Positions 1-8,791 of a stretch of DNA of 64,000 nt are shown here, piece by piece. The notes beneath the pieces are model-generated. The model did not search any database. It saw only the letters and a program-made list of their open reading frames with translations, and had not been told where the DNA came from. Position 1 is the first letter of the stretch, and each line of letters starts with the position of its first letter. Position numbers and translations under genes: made by a program. Origin of the DNA: Halanaeroarchaeum sp. HSR-CO (GTDB lineage: Archaea > Halobacteriota > Halobacteria > Halobacteriales > Halobacteriaceae); NCBI RefSeq assembly GCF_024972755.1, contig NZ_CP087724.1:2480001-2544000 (forward strand). Direction: 5' to 3'.

Positions 1-403
1 CGAAGACGCCGAGCGAGACCCCCGGTTCCGCGAAGGTCGCGTCGGGCGTCGCCACCCGCACGTCGGCGGCGAGAGCGAGTTCGACGCCGCCACCCCTGGC
101 CGGGCCGTCGATCCCCGCGACCACGACGGCATCGGCGGTCTCGATGGCGTTCATCGTCCGCTGCCCGCGGTCGGCGAAGGCCGCCGCGTCGTCGCCGTCG
201 AGTGACCGCAACACGTCGAGGTCGGCACCCGCGCAGAAGGCCGTGCCGGCCCCTTCGAGATACACGACAGCCGCGTCCGTCGTGTCCACTGCCCGGGCCA
301 GCGCGTCGAGGCCGTCTCTGGTGAGCGCGTTGCGACGGTTGGGCCGGTCGAGAGTGACAACTCGGATCGGTCCCTCGTCTCGTGTCCGAATCATGCCGGC
401 CAT
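1..403 (-). CDS. Enoyl-CoA hydratase/isomerase family protein (3' end cut by window edge)
   Basis: The first ~134 residues of a crotonase-fold protein are present and the frame is open to base 1, so the C-terminal half lies outside the window. The N-terminus reads MAGMIRTRDEGPIRVVTLDR, followed by the family landmark NRRNAL, the CoA-pocket/oxyanion motif FCAGADL near residue 57, and a second oxyanion stretch GPARGGGVELALAAD near residue 100. Family members hydrate or isomerise enoyl-CoA in beta-oxidation; the exact substrate cannot be told from half a protein. The start is ATG at 403 with AGGA a few bases upstream, or an in-frame ATG at 394. The neighbouring gene at 454 is divergent, 50 bp away. 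Confidence 0.88.
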   Translation of the reverse strand, partial: MAGMIRTRDEGPIRVVTLDRPNRRNALTRDGLDALARAVDTTDAAVVYLEGAGTAFCAGADLDVLRSLDGDDAAAFADRGQRTMNAIETADAVVVAGIDGPARGGGVELALAADVRVATPDATFAEPGVSLGVF

Positions 404-453
404 CGACGGTCCTTTCCAAAGGTCTTTGCCGTTCCCACCGCTAGACTGCATCA

Positions 454-1119
454 ATGGACGAGGCCCTGCAGGCTCGCGCCGCCGCGAGGGAGGCCATCGA
501 CGACATCTCGCCGAGACGACTCAGGGGCGTCATGGACGAGCATCTCTCGGGGACGTCGATGATTCCGGGTGTGTTGACTGTTCTGAGCGCCCGCGTCGTC
601 GTCGGCGACGGGAACGAGGAGGCGGTGCTGCGCCGGGCGGCCGGCGTGCAACTCATCTACGACGGGCTGAAGTTGACCCGCCGAATGGTCCGCGAGGAGC
701 CATGGGCCGATGGACAGGGAGCCCTGGAGGACGACATGGACGTGCTGGCCGCCGACGTGCTCGTCTCCCGAGGCTTCCAGCTCCTCTCACACACCGAGGC
801 TGCCGACAAGGCCGTCGAGACGGTGCGGGAGTTTGGCCACGAGCAGACCGACTTCCAGTCGAAAGAAGGGACGAGCGCCCGCTCGCTCGAGACGAACGTC
901 TTCGAACTCGCGGCTATCGCCGGGGCCACGGCGGGCGGGAAAGACGCCCCCATCGGACTCCGCCAGTACGTGATGGGGCTGGCCCGATCGGCGGGCAAAC
1001 CGCCCCTGCCTGAGGCCACCGAGGGACTCCCCGAGAGCGTCGAGGAAGTCATGCACCGGGTCGGTCAACAGCCGACCGGCGACGATCGAGTGACGACGCA
1101 CTCCGCCTCGGACCGGTAA
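454..1119 (+). CDS. Haloarchaeal protein resembling a degenerate polyprenyl diphosphate synthase
   Basis: 221 residues, all-helical in appearance. The segment around residues 65-75 (AAGVQLIYDGLKLTR) and the following DDMDVLAADVLVSRGFQLL (about 92-110) line up by eye with the helices of trans-isoprenyl diphosphate synthases that carry the first Asp-rich motif and the GDxLL helix. The aspartates of DDxxD are missing, so a catalytic prenyltransferase role is doubtful. It could be a non-catalytic partner or a repurposed member. The start is ATG at 454, 50 bp from the divergent enoyl-CoA hydratase. The C-terminal ~25 residues are polar and probably disordered. The family assignment is inference. 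Confidence 0.75.
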   Translation: MDEALQARAAAREAIDDISPRRLRGVMDEHLSGTSMIPGVLTVLSARVVVGDGNEEAVLRRAAGVQLIYDGLKLTRRMVREEPWADGQGALEDDMDVLAADVLVSRGFQLLSHTEAADKAVETVREFGHEQTDFQSKEGTSARSLETNVFELAAIAGATAGGKDAPIGLRQYVMGLARSAGKPPLPEATEGLPESVEEVMHRVGQQPTGDDRVTTHSASDR

Positions 1120-1163
1120 ATCGAAACCCCTAAACGACGCGCCATCCCTTGATTTGAATGCCT

Positions 1164-1235
1164 GCCTGGGTAGCTTAGCGGTAAAGCGCGTCCTTGGTAA
1201 GGACGAGAGCGCGGGTTCAAATCCCGCCTCAGGCT
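1164..1235 (+). tRNA. tRNA-Thr (GGT)
   Basis: 72 nt without intron. The acceptor strands GCCTGGG (1164-1170) and CTCAGGC (1228-1234) pair with one G-T wobble, followed by discriminator T. The anticodon arm has stem GTCC/GGAC and loop TTGGTAA, giving anticodon GGT. The T arm is GCGGG-TTCAAAT-CCCGC (1211-1227). CCA is not encoded, as usual in haloarchaea. Confidence 0.96.
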
Positions 1236-1371
1236 CTTCTGGAGTTCTTCATTCGGCGGGCGTTGCATCACGGGTTCACGTATCCTGTTGTATCTCAATT
1301 TCGTGCGGTGTTGTTCCAGCATACAATCACCGCACGGCCACCCTTATCTACCATCGGTATAACAGTAAACT

Positions 1372-1698
1372 GTGGCAGAGGAGTACGTGCGGCGCACCGC
1401 GATCACCCGCCTGACCGTGGACGACGAGCAACGCGACTTGCTCGAAGACACGATTTCCGAGTGGAAGCGTGGTTGCCAAATTGCCACGGACATGGCCTGG
1501 AGGCAGGTCAATAGCAAACGCGACGTCCAGCCACTCGCGTACGATGCGGTCCGCGACCGCACCGAACTCGGGAGCCAGCACGCGATTCTGGCGGCCGCGG
1601 CGTTGCTCGAGGAGTACGACCGCACCCTCTTCGGCGCGCTACACGCCGGCCTCGTCACGACGCGAGACGAATGTTTCGTCTCCAGCGAGCGAGCGTAA
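1372..1698 (+). pseudogene. Truncated TnpB (IS1341/IS605-type) transposase N-terminus
   Basis: 108 residues from a GTG start. Residues 6-75 match the N-terminal signature of haloarchaeal TnpB/OrfB proteins: YVRRTAITRLTVDDEQRDLL, EWKRGCQIATDMAW, VQPLAYDAVR and LGSQHAILAAA. Full-length TnpB is about 400 residues with a RuvC-like DDE core and zinc finger. Here the frame drifts into unrelated sequence and stops after residue 108, so the nuclease domain and any cognate guide-RNA end are gone. It lies 137 bp downstream of tRNA-Thr. This is a decayed insertion rather than a functional gene; I see no flanking IS ends. Confidence 0.75.
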
Positions 1699-1793
1699 GA
1701 CGAGGTCGTTCTCGCGACACCCGCTGAGCGATTTCTGACCGAGCCACGGAATCCCGTTTCGCACGGCTCCGACGGGAACGGAGTGTGCCCTAG

Positions 1794-2219
1794 TTAGTCC
1801 GTCTGCTTCACCCAGTCGGGCATCCGTGCCTGGGCCGCATCGGCGTCAGCGAGCAGCAACTGCAGCCCGGTGGCGACGATCTCGACGAGGTCCGCACCGG
1901 CGGTCGCCTCGAGGGAAACGACCACGCCCTCGCCAGGCCGCATCGGGAACTGGAGCAACACGATGTCATCGTAGACGTTGACCGTCGCCCGCAGCGCCCC
2001 GCCGTCGAGGATATCGGATTGCTCGCGGACGAGCGGTTCGATCTCGCGGTAGGTGTCGACGCTCTCGTCGAAGGACCGCTCGTCGTACTGGGCCCGCACG
2101 TCGTCACGGCGGTACAGCCACTCGTACTCCGACTCCTCGTAGTGGAGCAGGACGCGCAGATCGTCGCCGTACTCGCGTTGCAACCACGTCAGCAGGCGTG
2201 AGCAGGGGAGGTCGGTCAT
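1794..2219 (-). CDS. Conserved haloarchaeal protein of unknown function
   Basis: 141 residues, strongly acidic, starting MTDLPCSRLLTWLQREYG. There are no signal peptide or membrane segments. The order is an N-terminal helix, an RDDVRAQY stretch near 40, then alternating hydrophobic strands (TVNVYDDIVLLQFPM, GVVVSLEA) and a C-terminal helix rich in Leu and Ala. This alpha/beta pattern resembles small ligand-sensing or roadblock-like haloarchaeal proteins, but I do not recognise the family and assign no function. The gene stands alone: TnpB debris lies downstream, and the upstream 290 bp contains paired hairpins. Confidence 0.7.
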   Translation of the reverse strand: MTDLPCSRLLTWLQREYGDDLRVLLHYEESEYEWLYRRDDVRAQYDERSFDESVDTYREIEPLVREQSDILDGGALRATVNVYDDIVLLQFPMRPGEGVVVSLEATAGADLVEIVATGLQLLLADADAAQARMPDWVKQTD

Positions 2220-2436
2220 GGGAATGAATCGAGTATCTGGATGTTATGCGAGTGCCACCCTAAACCCCGGCCCTCGAAAGCATGGGCAGCGACTGCCAGC
2301 GGTGGTGGATAGAGCGCTCGCTATTTGGCTCCCGTCCGAAGAAATGTGGAGAGGTATCGACCCGGTGAAGGGTCGGATGGCGGGTTACGCCCGCGAGGCG
2401 TGGTTGGTTAGGAGCGGCGGCGTCCCCGTGAGCAGG

Positions 2437-2479
2437 GCGGGACCGGAGGTCCCGCTGGAAACCGGCGCGAAGCGCCGGT
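2437..2479. repeat. Two perfect 8-bp hairpins in tandem
   Basis: Stem GCGGGACC/GGTCCCGC with loop GGA occupies 2437-2455, and stem ACCGGCGC/GCGCCGGT with loop GAA occupies 2461-2479. They sit in the 288-bp gap between two minus-strand genes, just past the stop of the PGF-CTERM remnant. They could be 3' processing or termination structures or a REP-like element. No T-run follows on the minus strand. Confidence 0.6.
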
Positions 2480-2507
2480 GACACAGCGAACGGGGCTCGT
2501 AGGAACG

Positions 2508-2819
2508 TTAGTTCCGACGGCGGAGCGCGACGAGCGCAGCGCCGATCAGCGCGAGCATCGCGACTGCGATGCCGAAGCCGGGCGTCTGTGTGGGCACCTC
2601 AGTCGGTTCCTCGGTTGGCTCCTCTGTCGGTTTCTCAGTAGGCTCCTCCGCGGACGCTTCGGGCGGCTCTTCGGTGGTCGGCTCTGCCGTCGTGCTGGTC
2701 TCCTCGACCGCCTCGACGAGGAGGCCGTCTGCGGTGATAGCGTCGTCACCGGTCGGGAGCGCTCCCGGGAGAAGCTTCGCTTCGAATTCCTCGTCGACCG
2801 CGCGCCTCGCTTCACTCAA
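2508..2819 (-). pseudogene. PGF-CTERM surface protein remnant (5' end missing)
   Basis: The C-terminus is a textbook haloarchaeal PGF-CTERM sorting signal: a Thr/Glu/Pro-rich stalk with repeated TEEP/TEKP units, then TPGFGIAVAMLALIGAALVA and the basic end LRRRN. Archaeosortase ArtA cleaves such tails and the protein is lipid-anchored to the cell surface. The frame has no ATG or GTG and no signal peptide: it can only begin at a TTG (2819), and directly upstream the DNA turns into a 65-bp tandem repeat whose period breaks any reading frame. I therefore read it as the 3' end of a surface-protein gene whose front was lost or overwritten. Confidence 0.7.
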
Positions 2820-2840
2820 CGCTCGCTTTTCGAGAGTTTC

Positions 2841-3058
2841 ACTTCCTTCGGCCGCTCGCTGCTCACGGGTCGCTGTGCTCCCCGCTCGCCGTTTCGAGGA
2901 CCTTCACTTCCTTCGGCCGCTCGCTGCTCACGGGTCGCTGTGCTCCCCGCTCGCCGTTTCGAGGACCTTCACTTCCTTCGGCCGCTCGCTGCCCACGGGT
3001 CGCTGTGCTCCCCGCTCGCCGTTTCGAGCACCCTCACTTCCTTCGGCCGCTCGCTGTT
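2841..3058. repeat. 65-bp tandem repeat, about 3.3 copies
   Basis: Units begin at 2841, 2906, 2971 and 3036 (the last is partial), each opening ACTTCCTTCGGCCGCTCGCT. Copies differ by one or two bases. The period is not a multiple of 3, so the array is not coding. It separates the PGF-CTERM remnant from the divergent cupin gene. Confidence 0.9.
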
Positions 3059-3101
3059 CGGCCTCGCCTATTTCCGTCACCAGACCTCTAGCAAACCTAC
3101 C

Positions 3102-3434
3102 ATGAGCGACGCCCAACTCACCGACCTCCCCAACGGTGCCTTCGACCTCGCAGCGCAACTCGCCTACCAGGACGGCGCCATCGTGAGTCGAACGCTCGTC
3201 GACCGGGAGTCGGCGACCCTCACGCTCTTCGCCGTCGCGGAGGGCCAGCGGATCAGCGAGCATTCGGCACCACACGAAGCACTGCTCCAGGTGCTCGACG
3301 GCACCGCGACGGTGTGCATCGACGAGACGAAGTTCACGGTCGACGACGGCGCCTCGCTCGTGTTTCCCGCAGACGTGCCACACGCACTCGCCGCCGACGA
3401 ACCGTTCAAGATGCTCTTGACGATGCTCCGATAG
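3102..3434 (+). CDS. Small cupin-domain protein
   Basis: 110 residues, a single cupin_2 barrel. The first motif is seen as GQRISEHSAPHEALLQVLDG (about residues 51-70) and the second as GASLVFPADVPHALAA (about 86-101). Histidines at SEHSAPHE and VPHAL are the expected metal ligands. Such single-domain cupins bind a metal and are often sensors or small-molecule enzymes; the ligand is unknown. The start is the ATG at 3102; the frame stays open further upstream, but only through the tandem repeat, which is not coding. No operon partner is apparent. Confidence 0.87.
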   Translation: MSDAQLTDLPNGAFDLAAQLAYQDGAIVSRTLVDRESATLTLFAVAEGQRISEHSAPHEALLQVLDGTATVCIDETKFTVDDGASLVFPADVPHALAADEPFKMLLTMLR

Positions 3435-3661
3435 ACCGGACCGGTTCGAGTCCAGTAGCTCCGCATTACGGGTCGGGGCCTACATCGTGGTCGGGGAAGA
3501 GGCGATAGACTGAGTAACCCGGGTTCGGATCGGACTCGACGCTATCCTGAAAGTTGGGCCGGAAGTCGGGAGGTCGACGCGACGACCCAGACTGCACAAC
3601 GGGAGTGCGTTGTGGAGTTGTGGAACTCGCCCAGCGGCGCTCCGACGCCATTCCCGCCGGC

Positions 3662-3672
3662 AAAAATTTTAT
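3662..3672 (+). promoter_or_regulatory. TATA-like box for hsp20
   Basis: An A/T run AAAAATTTTAT stands out in GC-rich sequence 46-56 bp before the Hsp20 ATG (3718), with GAGGTG about 10 bp before the start. The spacing fits an archaeal TATA box plus a short leader. Confidence 0.5.
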
Positions 3673-3717
3673 TACGAACCGCGAACAATCAATTGATGCT
3701 GCCAGAGGTGAACAGCC

Positions 3718-4089
3718 ATGGCACTGCCGACGACGCCAGCAAACTCGTGGCTTCAGGGTGCCGGCTTTCCGAGCCAACTCTTCGAGACCGGACGTAACGA
3801 CTACGAACTGTACGAAGAGGACGACGTGTTCGTGTTGAGCGTCGAACTACCGGGCTTCGACCCCGAGGAGATCCAGGTCGCGTGGGACGACGGGGTCCTC
3901 AACATCTCCGCCGAGCACGCCGACGACGAACGCGCACAGCGCAAGACCTACCACCGGCGCTTCCGGTTCCCCAAGACCATCGACGACGAGGAGATCCACG
4001 CGAAATACCACAACGGCATCCTCGAGGTCCGACTCCCGGTGATGGCGGGGGCGACGACCCAGGGCAAACGGATCGACATCGAGACCTGA
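3718..4089 (+). CDS. Hsp20/alpha-crystallin small heat-shock protein
   Basis: 123 residues, ATP-independent holdase that binds unfolding proteins as oligomers. The alpha-crystallin domain occupies residues ~24-112: VFVLSVELPGFDPEEIQVAW at its start, DGVLNISAE in the middle, the conserved RRFRFPKTIDDEEIHAKYHN, and the signature GILEVRLPV. The N-terminal arm (residues 1-24) is short and hydrophobic. The C-terminal tail is short and lacks a clear I-x-I anchor except RIDIE. It is monocistronic with its own TATA-like box. It is separated by about 190 bp from the next gene. Confidence 0.93.
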   Translation: MALPTTPANSWLQGAGFPSQLFETGRNDYELYEEDDVFVLSVELPGFDPEEIQVAWDDGVLNISAEHADDERAQRKTYHRRFRFPKTIDDEEIHAKYHNGILEVRLPVMAGATTQGKRIDIET

Positions 4090-4282
4090 TCGGCCGTCGC
4101 CACCGCCACGGCACCGCGAAGAAACCGACCGACGGCCCTGTTTTTTCGCCGAATCGCGTCCCACAGCGCGAGCCACGGCCGAAGCGTTGGTGCTGCGTCG
4201 ACGGTCCGCGACCGACTGAAAGCGCACCCCATCCGCTGGACACCGACTGCTAAGTTCCCGGCCGTGGAATGTCAATTATCCA

Positions 4283-7081
4283 ATGTCTGACGCCGAGCGG
4301 GAGGGAGAGCGCCACTGGGACACGCTGGACGTCGAGCGGGTCATCGAGGAACTCGACACCGACCCGCCGGGACTCGCCAGCGAGGAGGCGGCCCGCCGCC
4401 TCGAGGAGTGCGGCCCGAACGCGCTCCCGAAGCGTGAGCCGGCCAGCTGGTGGCGCATCCTCCTCCGCCAGTTTGACGACTCGCTCATCTTCGTGCTCGG
4501 GCTCGCGGCCATCGTCTCGCTGGCCATCGGCGAGACGGTCGACGCGTTGTTCATCGGCCTCGTTCTCGGGGTCAACGCCGCCATCGGGGGCGTCCAGGAG
4601 TGGCAGGCCGAGCGGAGCAGCCAGGCGTTACAGGGACTCATCCGCACGCGTGCGACGGTGGTCCGGGACGGGGAGACCCAGGACGTCGACGGCGAGGCCG
4701 TGGTCCCGGGCGACGTGGTGCTCCTGGAGGCGGGCTACCGAGTACCGGCGGACGTTCGCCTGCTCGCCTCCCGGAACCTCGAGGTCGACGAGTCGGCGCT
4801 GACCGGCGAATCCGCCGGGGTGGTAAAAGACGAGCACTGGGTCGGCGACGAGCGTGTCCCGATCGGTGATCGACGGAATATGGCCTTCGCGGGAACAGTG
4901 GTCAACCGCGGACGGGGGCGGGGGGTGGTCGTGGCCACCGGGACAGACACCGAGGTCGGGCAGCTCGCCGAGGACGTCACCACGGTCGAAGGTGGGGACC
5001 CGCCGCTCGTGGCTCGGATGGAGCGGTTCACCCGCCTCGTGGGCGTGGTCGTGCTGATCGTCGCGACCATCACCGCACTCCTCGGTATCGGTGTCGGTCA
5101 CATCGACGCGGTCGAGATGTTTCTCTTCGCCGTCGCGCTGGCGGTGTCGGCCATCCCGGAGGGGCTCCCAGTCGGGATCACGGTCGCGCTGGGGGTGGCC
5201 AGCCGACGGATGGCACGCGTCGGGGTCATCGTCCGCCGTCTGGTGGCCGTCGAGGGACTCGGGAGCTGTACGATGATCGCCTCCGACAAGACGGGGACGC
5301 TCACGAAGAACGAATTGACCGTCGAGCAGGTGCGCCTCCCCGGGGGACGGACCGTCTCGGTCACCGGCACGGGCTACGCCCCGACAGGGACCGTCCTCCA
5401 GGACGGCCACCTGCCTGACCCCGACGTCGCCGACGAACTGAGCCGAATCGCCAGGGCGGCAGTGCTCTGCAACGAGGGGGCCCTCTACCAGCACGACGAC
5501 GAGTGGTCCTGGCGCGGCGACCCGACAGACGTCGCGCTTTTGGCCTTCGGCGAGAAACTGGGCTGGTCCCGGCGGTCGGCGCTCGACCGCTACCCGCACG
5601 TCGGCGACCGCCCCTTCGAACCCGAGTTCCGCTTCGGCGCCACGTACCACGAGAACGAGGGCGAGACGCGCGTGTTCGTCAAGGGCGCACCCGAACGCGT
5701 GCTGGAGATGTGCGATCTGAAGGGAGTCGACGCGGCCTCAGGTGCGTGCCTGCGCGAGGAGGTGACCGAGATGGCCCAGCAGGGGTACCGCGTGCTGGCG
5801 CTCGCGGAGGGAACGGTCGCGTCGGCGACGGAAACCGCCCAAAACACGGAACCGAGCCATCTGACACTCCTCGGGTTCCTGGGGCTCATCGACCCGCTCC
5901 GACCCGGCGTCGCCCAGGCCGTCGCGGCGGCCGAGCACGCCGGCATCGCCGTCACGATGGTCACCGGCGACCACCCGGAGACCGCCCTCGCCATCGCCCG
6001 GGACCTCGACCTGGCGGACACCGCCGAGGCGGTGATGACCGGCGCCGAGTTCGCCGACCTTCCCCCGGAGGCGGTCGGCGACGTCCTCGAGACGACCCGC
6101 GTCTTCGCGCGCGTCTCGCCGGCCCAGAAGCTCCAGATCGTGGAGGCCGCACGGAACGTCGGGCACTTCGTCGCGGTGACTGGCGATGGCGTCAACGACG
6201 CGCCGGCCCTCCGCCAGGCGAACATCGGAATCGCCATGGGGAAGTCGGGGACCGACGTCGCCCGCGACGCCGCCGAACTCGTCATCAGCGACGATAACTT
6301 CGCGACCATCGTCGCCGGCATCGCGGCGGGCCGGGTCGCCTACGACAACATCCGCAAGATCGTCTACCTGCTCGTCTCGACCGGTGCCGGGGAAGTCCTC
6401 CTCGTCCTCGCGAGTCTCGCCGCCGGTATGCCACTCCCACTGCTCCCGGTCCAGATACTCTGGTTGAACCTGGTGACCAACGGCATCCAGGACGTCGCCC
6501 TGGCCTTCGAGCCCGAGGAGGGGGACGTCCTCGACCGGCCGCCGCGGGATCCCGAGGAGCGCATCTTCGATCGGTTGATGGTCGAGCGGGTCGGCGTCGC
6601 GGCCCTGGTCATCGGGGGCCTCGGCTTCGCCTCCTTCGGCTGGCTCCTCGGGCAGGGACTCCCCGAAGACGTGGCCCGCAACCACCTGCTCCTCCTGATC
6701 GTCCTCTTCGAGATGGTCAACATCGGAAACGCCCGCTCCGAGACGGTCTCCGTGTTCGCCCTCTCGCCACTGCGTAGCCCCGTGTTGGTGGCGGGGACGT
6801 CACTCGCGATGGTCGTCCACCTCGCCGCGATGTACCACCCCGTCGGCCAGGCGGTCCTCGGAACCGCGCCCGTTGGGTTCGACCAGTGGGTCGTCCTCGG
6901 GGGCCTCTCCCTCGTGATGCTCGTGGCGATGGAGATCCACGGCTGGACCTGGCGCAAACGGTTTCCGCGCGACGTGACGGGAGCCACCAGTCGCGACACC
7001 GCGATCGACCGGCCGGACGACGATTCGACCGACCGAAACGAGCGAAACCGACGGCGACCCGATTCCGACCGAAACGACTGA
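4283..7081 (+). CDS. P-type (P2-like) cation-transporting ATPase
   Basis: 932 residues with the full P-type layout: an N-terminal cation-ATPase domain, M1-M2 (about 64-105), the actuator domain with TGES at 174-177, M3-M4 containing the PEGLP ion-site motif, the phosphorylation motif DKTGTLT with Asp335, a nucleotide-binding domain with KGAPE, the hinge GDGVNDAP at 634-641, then M5-M10. M6 reads LWLNLVTNGIQDVAL (727-741): the usual SERCA NLVTDG aspartate is Asn733, with Asp737 four residues on, so transported-ion specificity (Ca, Mn, Na or H) cannot be assumed. The C-terminal ~30 residues are charged and repetitive. A 31-bp gap to the downstream DASS transporter suggests co-transcription. Confidence 0.93.
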   Translation: MSDAEREGERHWDTLDVERVIEELDTDPPGLASEEAARRLEECGPNALPKREPASWWRILLRQFDDSLIFVLGLAAIVSLAIGETVDALFIGLVLGVNAAIGGVQEWQAERSSQALQGLIRTRATVVRDGETQDVDGEAVVPGDVVLLEAGYRVPADVRLLASRNLEVDESALTGESAGVVKDEHWVGDERVPIGDRRNMAFAGTVVNRGRGRGVVVATGTDTEVGQLAEDVTTVEGGDPPLVARMERFTRLVGVVVLIVATITALLGIGVGHIDAVEMFLFAVALAVSAIPEGLPVGITVALGVASRRMARVGVIVRRLVAVEGLGSCTMIASDKTGTLTKNELTVEQVRLPGGRTVSVTGTGYAPTGTVLQDGHLPDPDVADELSRIARAAVLCNEGALYQHDDEWSWRGDPTDVALLAFGEKLGWSRRSALDRYPHVGDRPFEPEFRFGATYHENEGETRVFVKGAPERVLEMCDLKGVDAASGACLREEVTEMAQQGYRVLALAEGTVASATETAQNTEPSHLTLLGFLGLIDPLRPGVAQAVAAAEHAGIAVTMVTGDHPETALAIARDLDLADTAEAVMTGAEFADLPPEAVGDVLETTRVFARVSPAQKLQIVEAARNVGHFVAVTGDGVNDAPALRQANIGIAMGKSGTDVARDAAELVISDDNFATIVAGIAAGRVAYDNIRKIVYLLVSTGAGEVLLVLASLAAGMPLPLLPVQILWLNLVTNGIQDVALAFEPEEGDVLDRPPRDPEERIFDRLMVERVGVAALVIGGLGFASFGWLLGQGLPEDVARNHLLLLIVLFEMVNIGNARSETVSVFALSPLRSPVLVAGTSLAMVVHLAAMYHPVGQAVLGTAPVGFDQWVVLGGLSLVMLVAMEIHGWTWRKRFPRDVTGATSRDTAIDRPDDDSTDRNERNRRRPDSDRND

Positions 7082-7112
7082 AACGTCTCGCTACGATGAC
7101 AGTACAACGACG

Positions 7113-8657
7113 ATGACCGACGGGGAACCGCTTCACGAGCGCATCACCAGACAGCATCTCGGCCTCGTCCTGGGGCCGACGACCTTCGGGACGGTGGCCC
7201 TCCTCTCGCCGTTCGGCATGTCGCCGGTCGCGAACGCGACGTTCGCCAGCACCCTGTGGATCGCCATCTGGTGGGTAACCGAGGCGATTCCGATCCCGGC
7301 TACGAGTCTCCTGCCAGTGGTGCTCTTCCCTCTCACCGGGGTCGTGGACGTGGCTGGCGCGACGGCGCCCTACGCCGACCCGATCGTCTTCCTCCTGCTC
7401 GGAGGGTTCCTCCTCGCCCTCGCCATCGAACGATGGCACCTTCACCGGCGGATCGCGCTCACCATCGTCGGCGTCGTGGGCGTCCAGACCGACCGGCTCC
7501 TGCTCGGGTTCATGGTCTCGACCGCGTTCCTCTCGATGTGGATCTCGAACTCGGCGACGGCGATGCTCATGGTTCCCATCGGGATGGCCGTCATCGCCGA
7601 GTTCGGCGTTCCGACGGCCACCGAGCGGGAGACGCCAGTGTCGACCCCGGCCGGCGATGGTCCCCCGATCGATGTGGTCCACGACGTGGGCATCGATCCG
7701 GACGACCTCCCGGAGACCCGGTTCGGCCTCGCGTTGATGCTCGGCATCGCCTACAGCGCGAGTATCGGCGGTGTCGCGACCATCATCGGCAGCCCACCGA
7801 ACGCCGTCTTCGCGGGCGTCGTCCAATCGAGATTCGGCCTCGAGATCACCTTCCTCGACTGGATGCTCTTCGCCACGCCGCTCTCGGTCGGCTTCCTCCT
7901 GGTGACCTGGTACCTCCTCTTGTGGCTGTTCCGCCCACCGTCACGGGCGGCGGACACCACCGAGGCGATCATCGAGACCCAGCGAGAGGTACTCGGGGAC
8001 GTCTCCCGGGGCGAGCGCCGGGTGCTGGTGGTCTTCGTCCTCGTCGCCGCAGCGTGGGTACTCCGGCCGTTCGTCCTCCAACCCCTGTTTCCGTCGGTGA
8101 CCGACACCGTCATCGCCCTCGCGGGTGGGGTCCTCCTCTTTGCCATCCCGGCCGACCTTCGCGAGGGGGAGTTCTTGCTCCACTGGGACGACGCCAAACG
8201 GCTCCCGTGGGGCGTCCTCGTCCTCCTCGGCGGCGGATTCTCCCTGGCGAACGCCTTCCAGGAGAGCGGTCTGGACGAGGTGATCGCCCGCAGTTTCACC
8301 GCGCTCGGGGGCCTCCCGCTGGTCGCCATCCTCCTCGTCGTCGCCACCGTCGTCGTCTTCCTCACCGAGGTGACATCGAACACGGCGACCGCGACCGTCT
8401 TCATGCCGATCATGGCCAGTCTCGGGGCGACGCTGGGCGTCTCACCGATCACGCTGATGGGTGCAGCCGCGCTCGCGGCCTCGCTGGCGTTCATGCTCCC
8501 CGTCGCCACCCCACCCAACGCGGTCGTCTTCGGTAGCGGCTACGTCAGCGTCCCGCAGATGGCCCGCGCGGGACTCCTGTTGAACCTGCTGGGGATCGGT
8601 GCACTCGTCGCGCTCACATACCTGTGGCTCCCCATCGCGCTCGGTCTGGTCGGCTGA
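7113..8657 (+). CDS. DASS/SLC13-family sodium:anion (dicarboxylate or sulfate) symporter
   Basis: 514 residues, about 11-12 membrane segments. Both diagnostic SNT-type signatures are present: SNSATAMLMVPIG near residue 147 and the second-half counterpart EVTSNTATATVFMPI near 420, along with WWVTEAIPIPATSLLPVVLFP in the first scaffold region. Family members use sodium to import di/tricarboxylates or sulfate/phosphate; the substrate is not deducible. A cytoplasmic or extracellular acidic loop (about residues 172-200) interrupts the first repeat. It probably shares a transcript with the upstream P-type ATPase. Confidence 0.9.
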   Translation: MTDGEPLHERITRQHLGLVLGPTTFGTVALLSPFGMSPVANATFASTLWIAIWWVTEAIPIPATSLLPVVLFPLTGVVDVAGATAPYADPIVFLLLGGFLLALAIERWHLHRRIALTIVGVVGVQTDRLLLGFMVSTAFLSMWISNSATAMLMVPIGMAVIAEFGVPTATERETPVSTPAGDGPPIDVVHDVGIDPDDLPETRFGLALMLGIAYSASIGGVATIIGSPPNAVFAGVVQSRFGLEITFLDWMLFATPLSVGFLLVTWYLLLWLFRPPSRAADTTEAIIETQREVLGDVSRGERRVLVVFVLVAAAWVLRPFVLQPLFPSVTDTVIALAGGVLLFAIPADLREGEFLLHWDDAKRLPWGVLVLLGGGFSLANAFQESGLDEVIARSFTALGGLPLVAILLVVATVVVFLTEVTSNTATATVFMPIMASLGATLGVSPITLMGAAALAASLAFMLPVATPPNAVVFGSGYVSVPQMARAGLLLNLLGIGALVALTYLWLPIALGLVG

Positions 8658-8791
8658 GTCGCTATCCGGACCACCTCTCAGCCCCTGGACCGACGGTCTC
8701 GAGAACGACGAAGTACCTGAACAATTATGTGTCCGGCATCTGTTCGATTATCTGACCAAGCGCGCCTACCGGGGTCGTAAGAGTTTCTTTC

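Noticed and set aside
144-1013. 289-aa plus-strand frame over the enoyl-CoA hydratase and next gene
   Set aside because: Antisense to one real gene and out of frame with another; Arg/Gly/Pro-rich shadow typical of high-GC DNA.
2841-3058. CRISPR array
   Set aside because: Direct 65-bp tandem copies without unique spacers.
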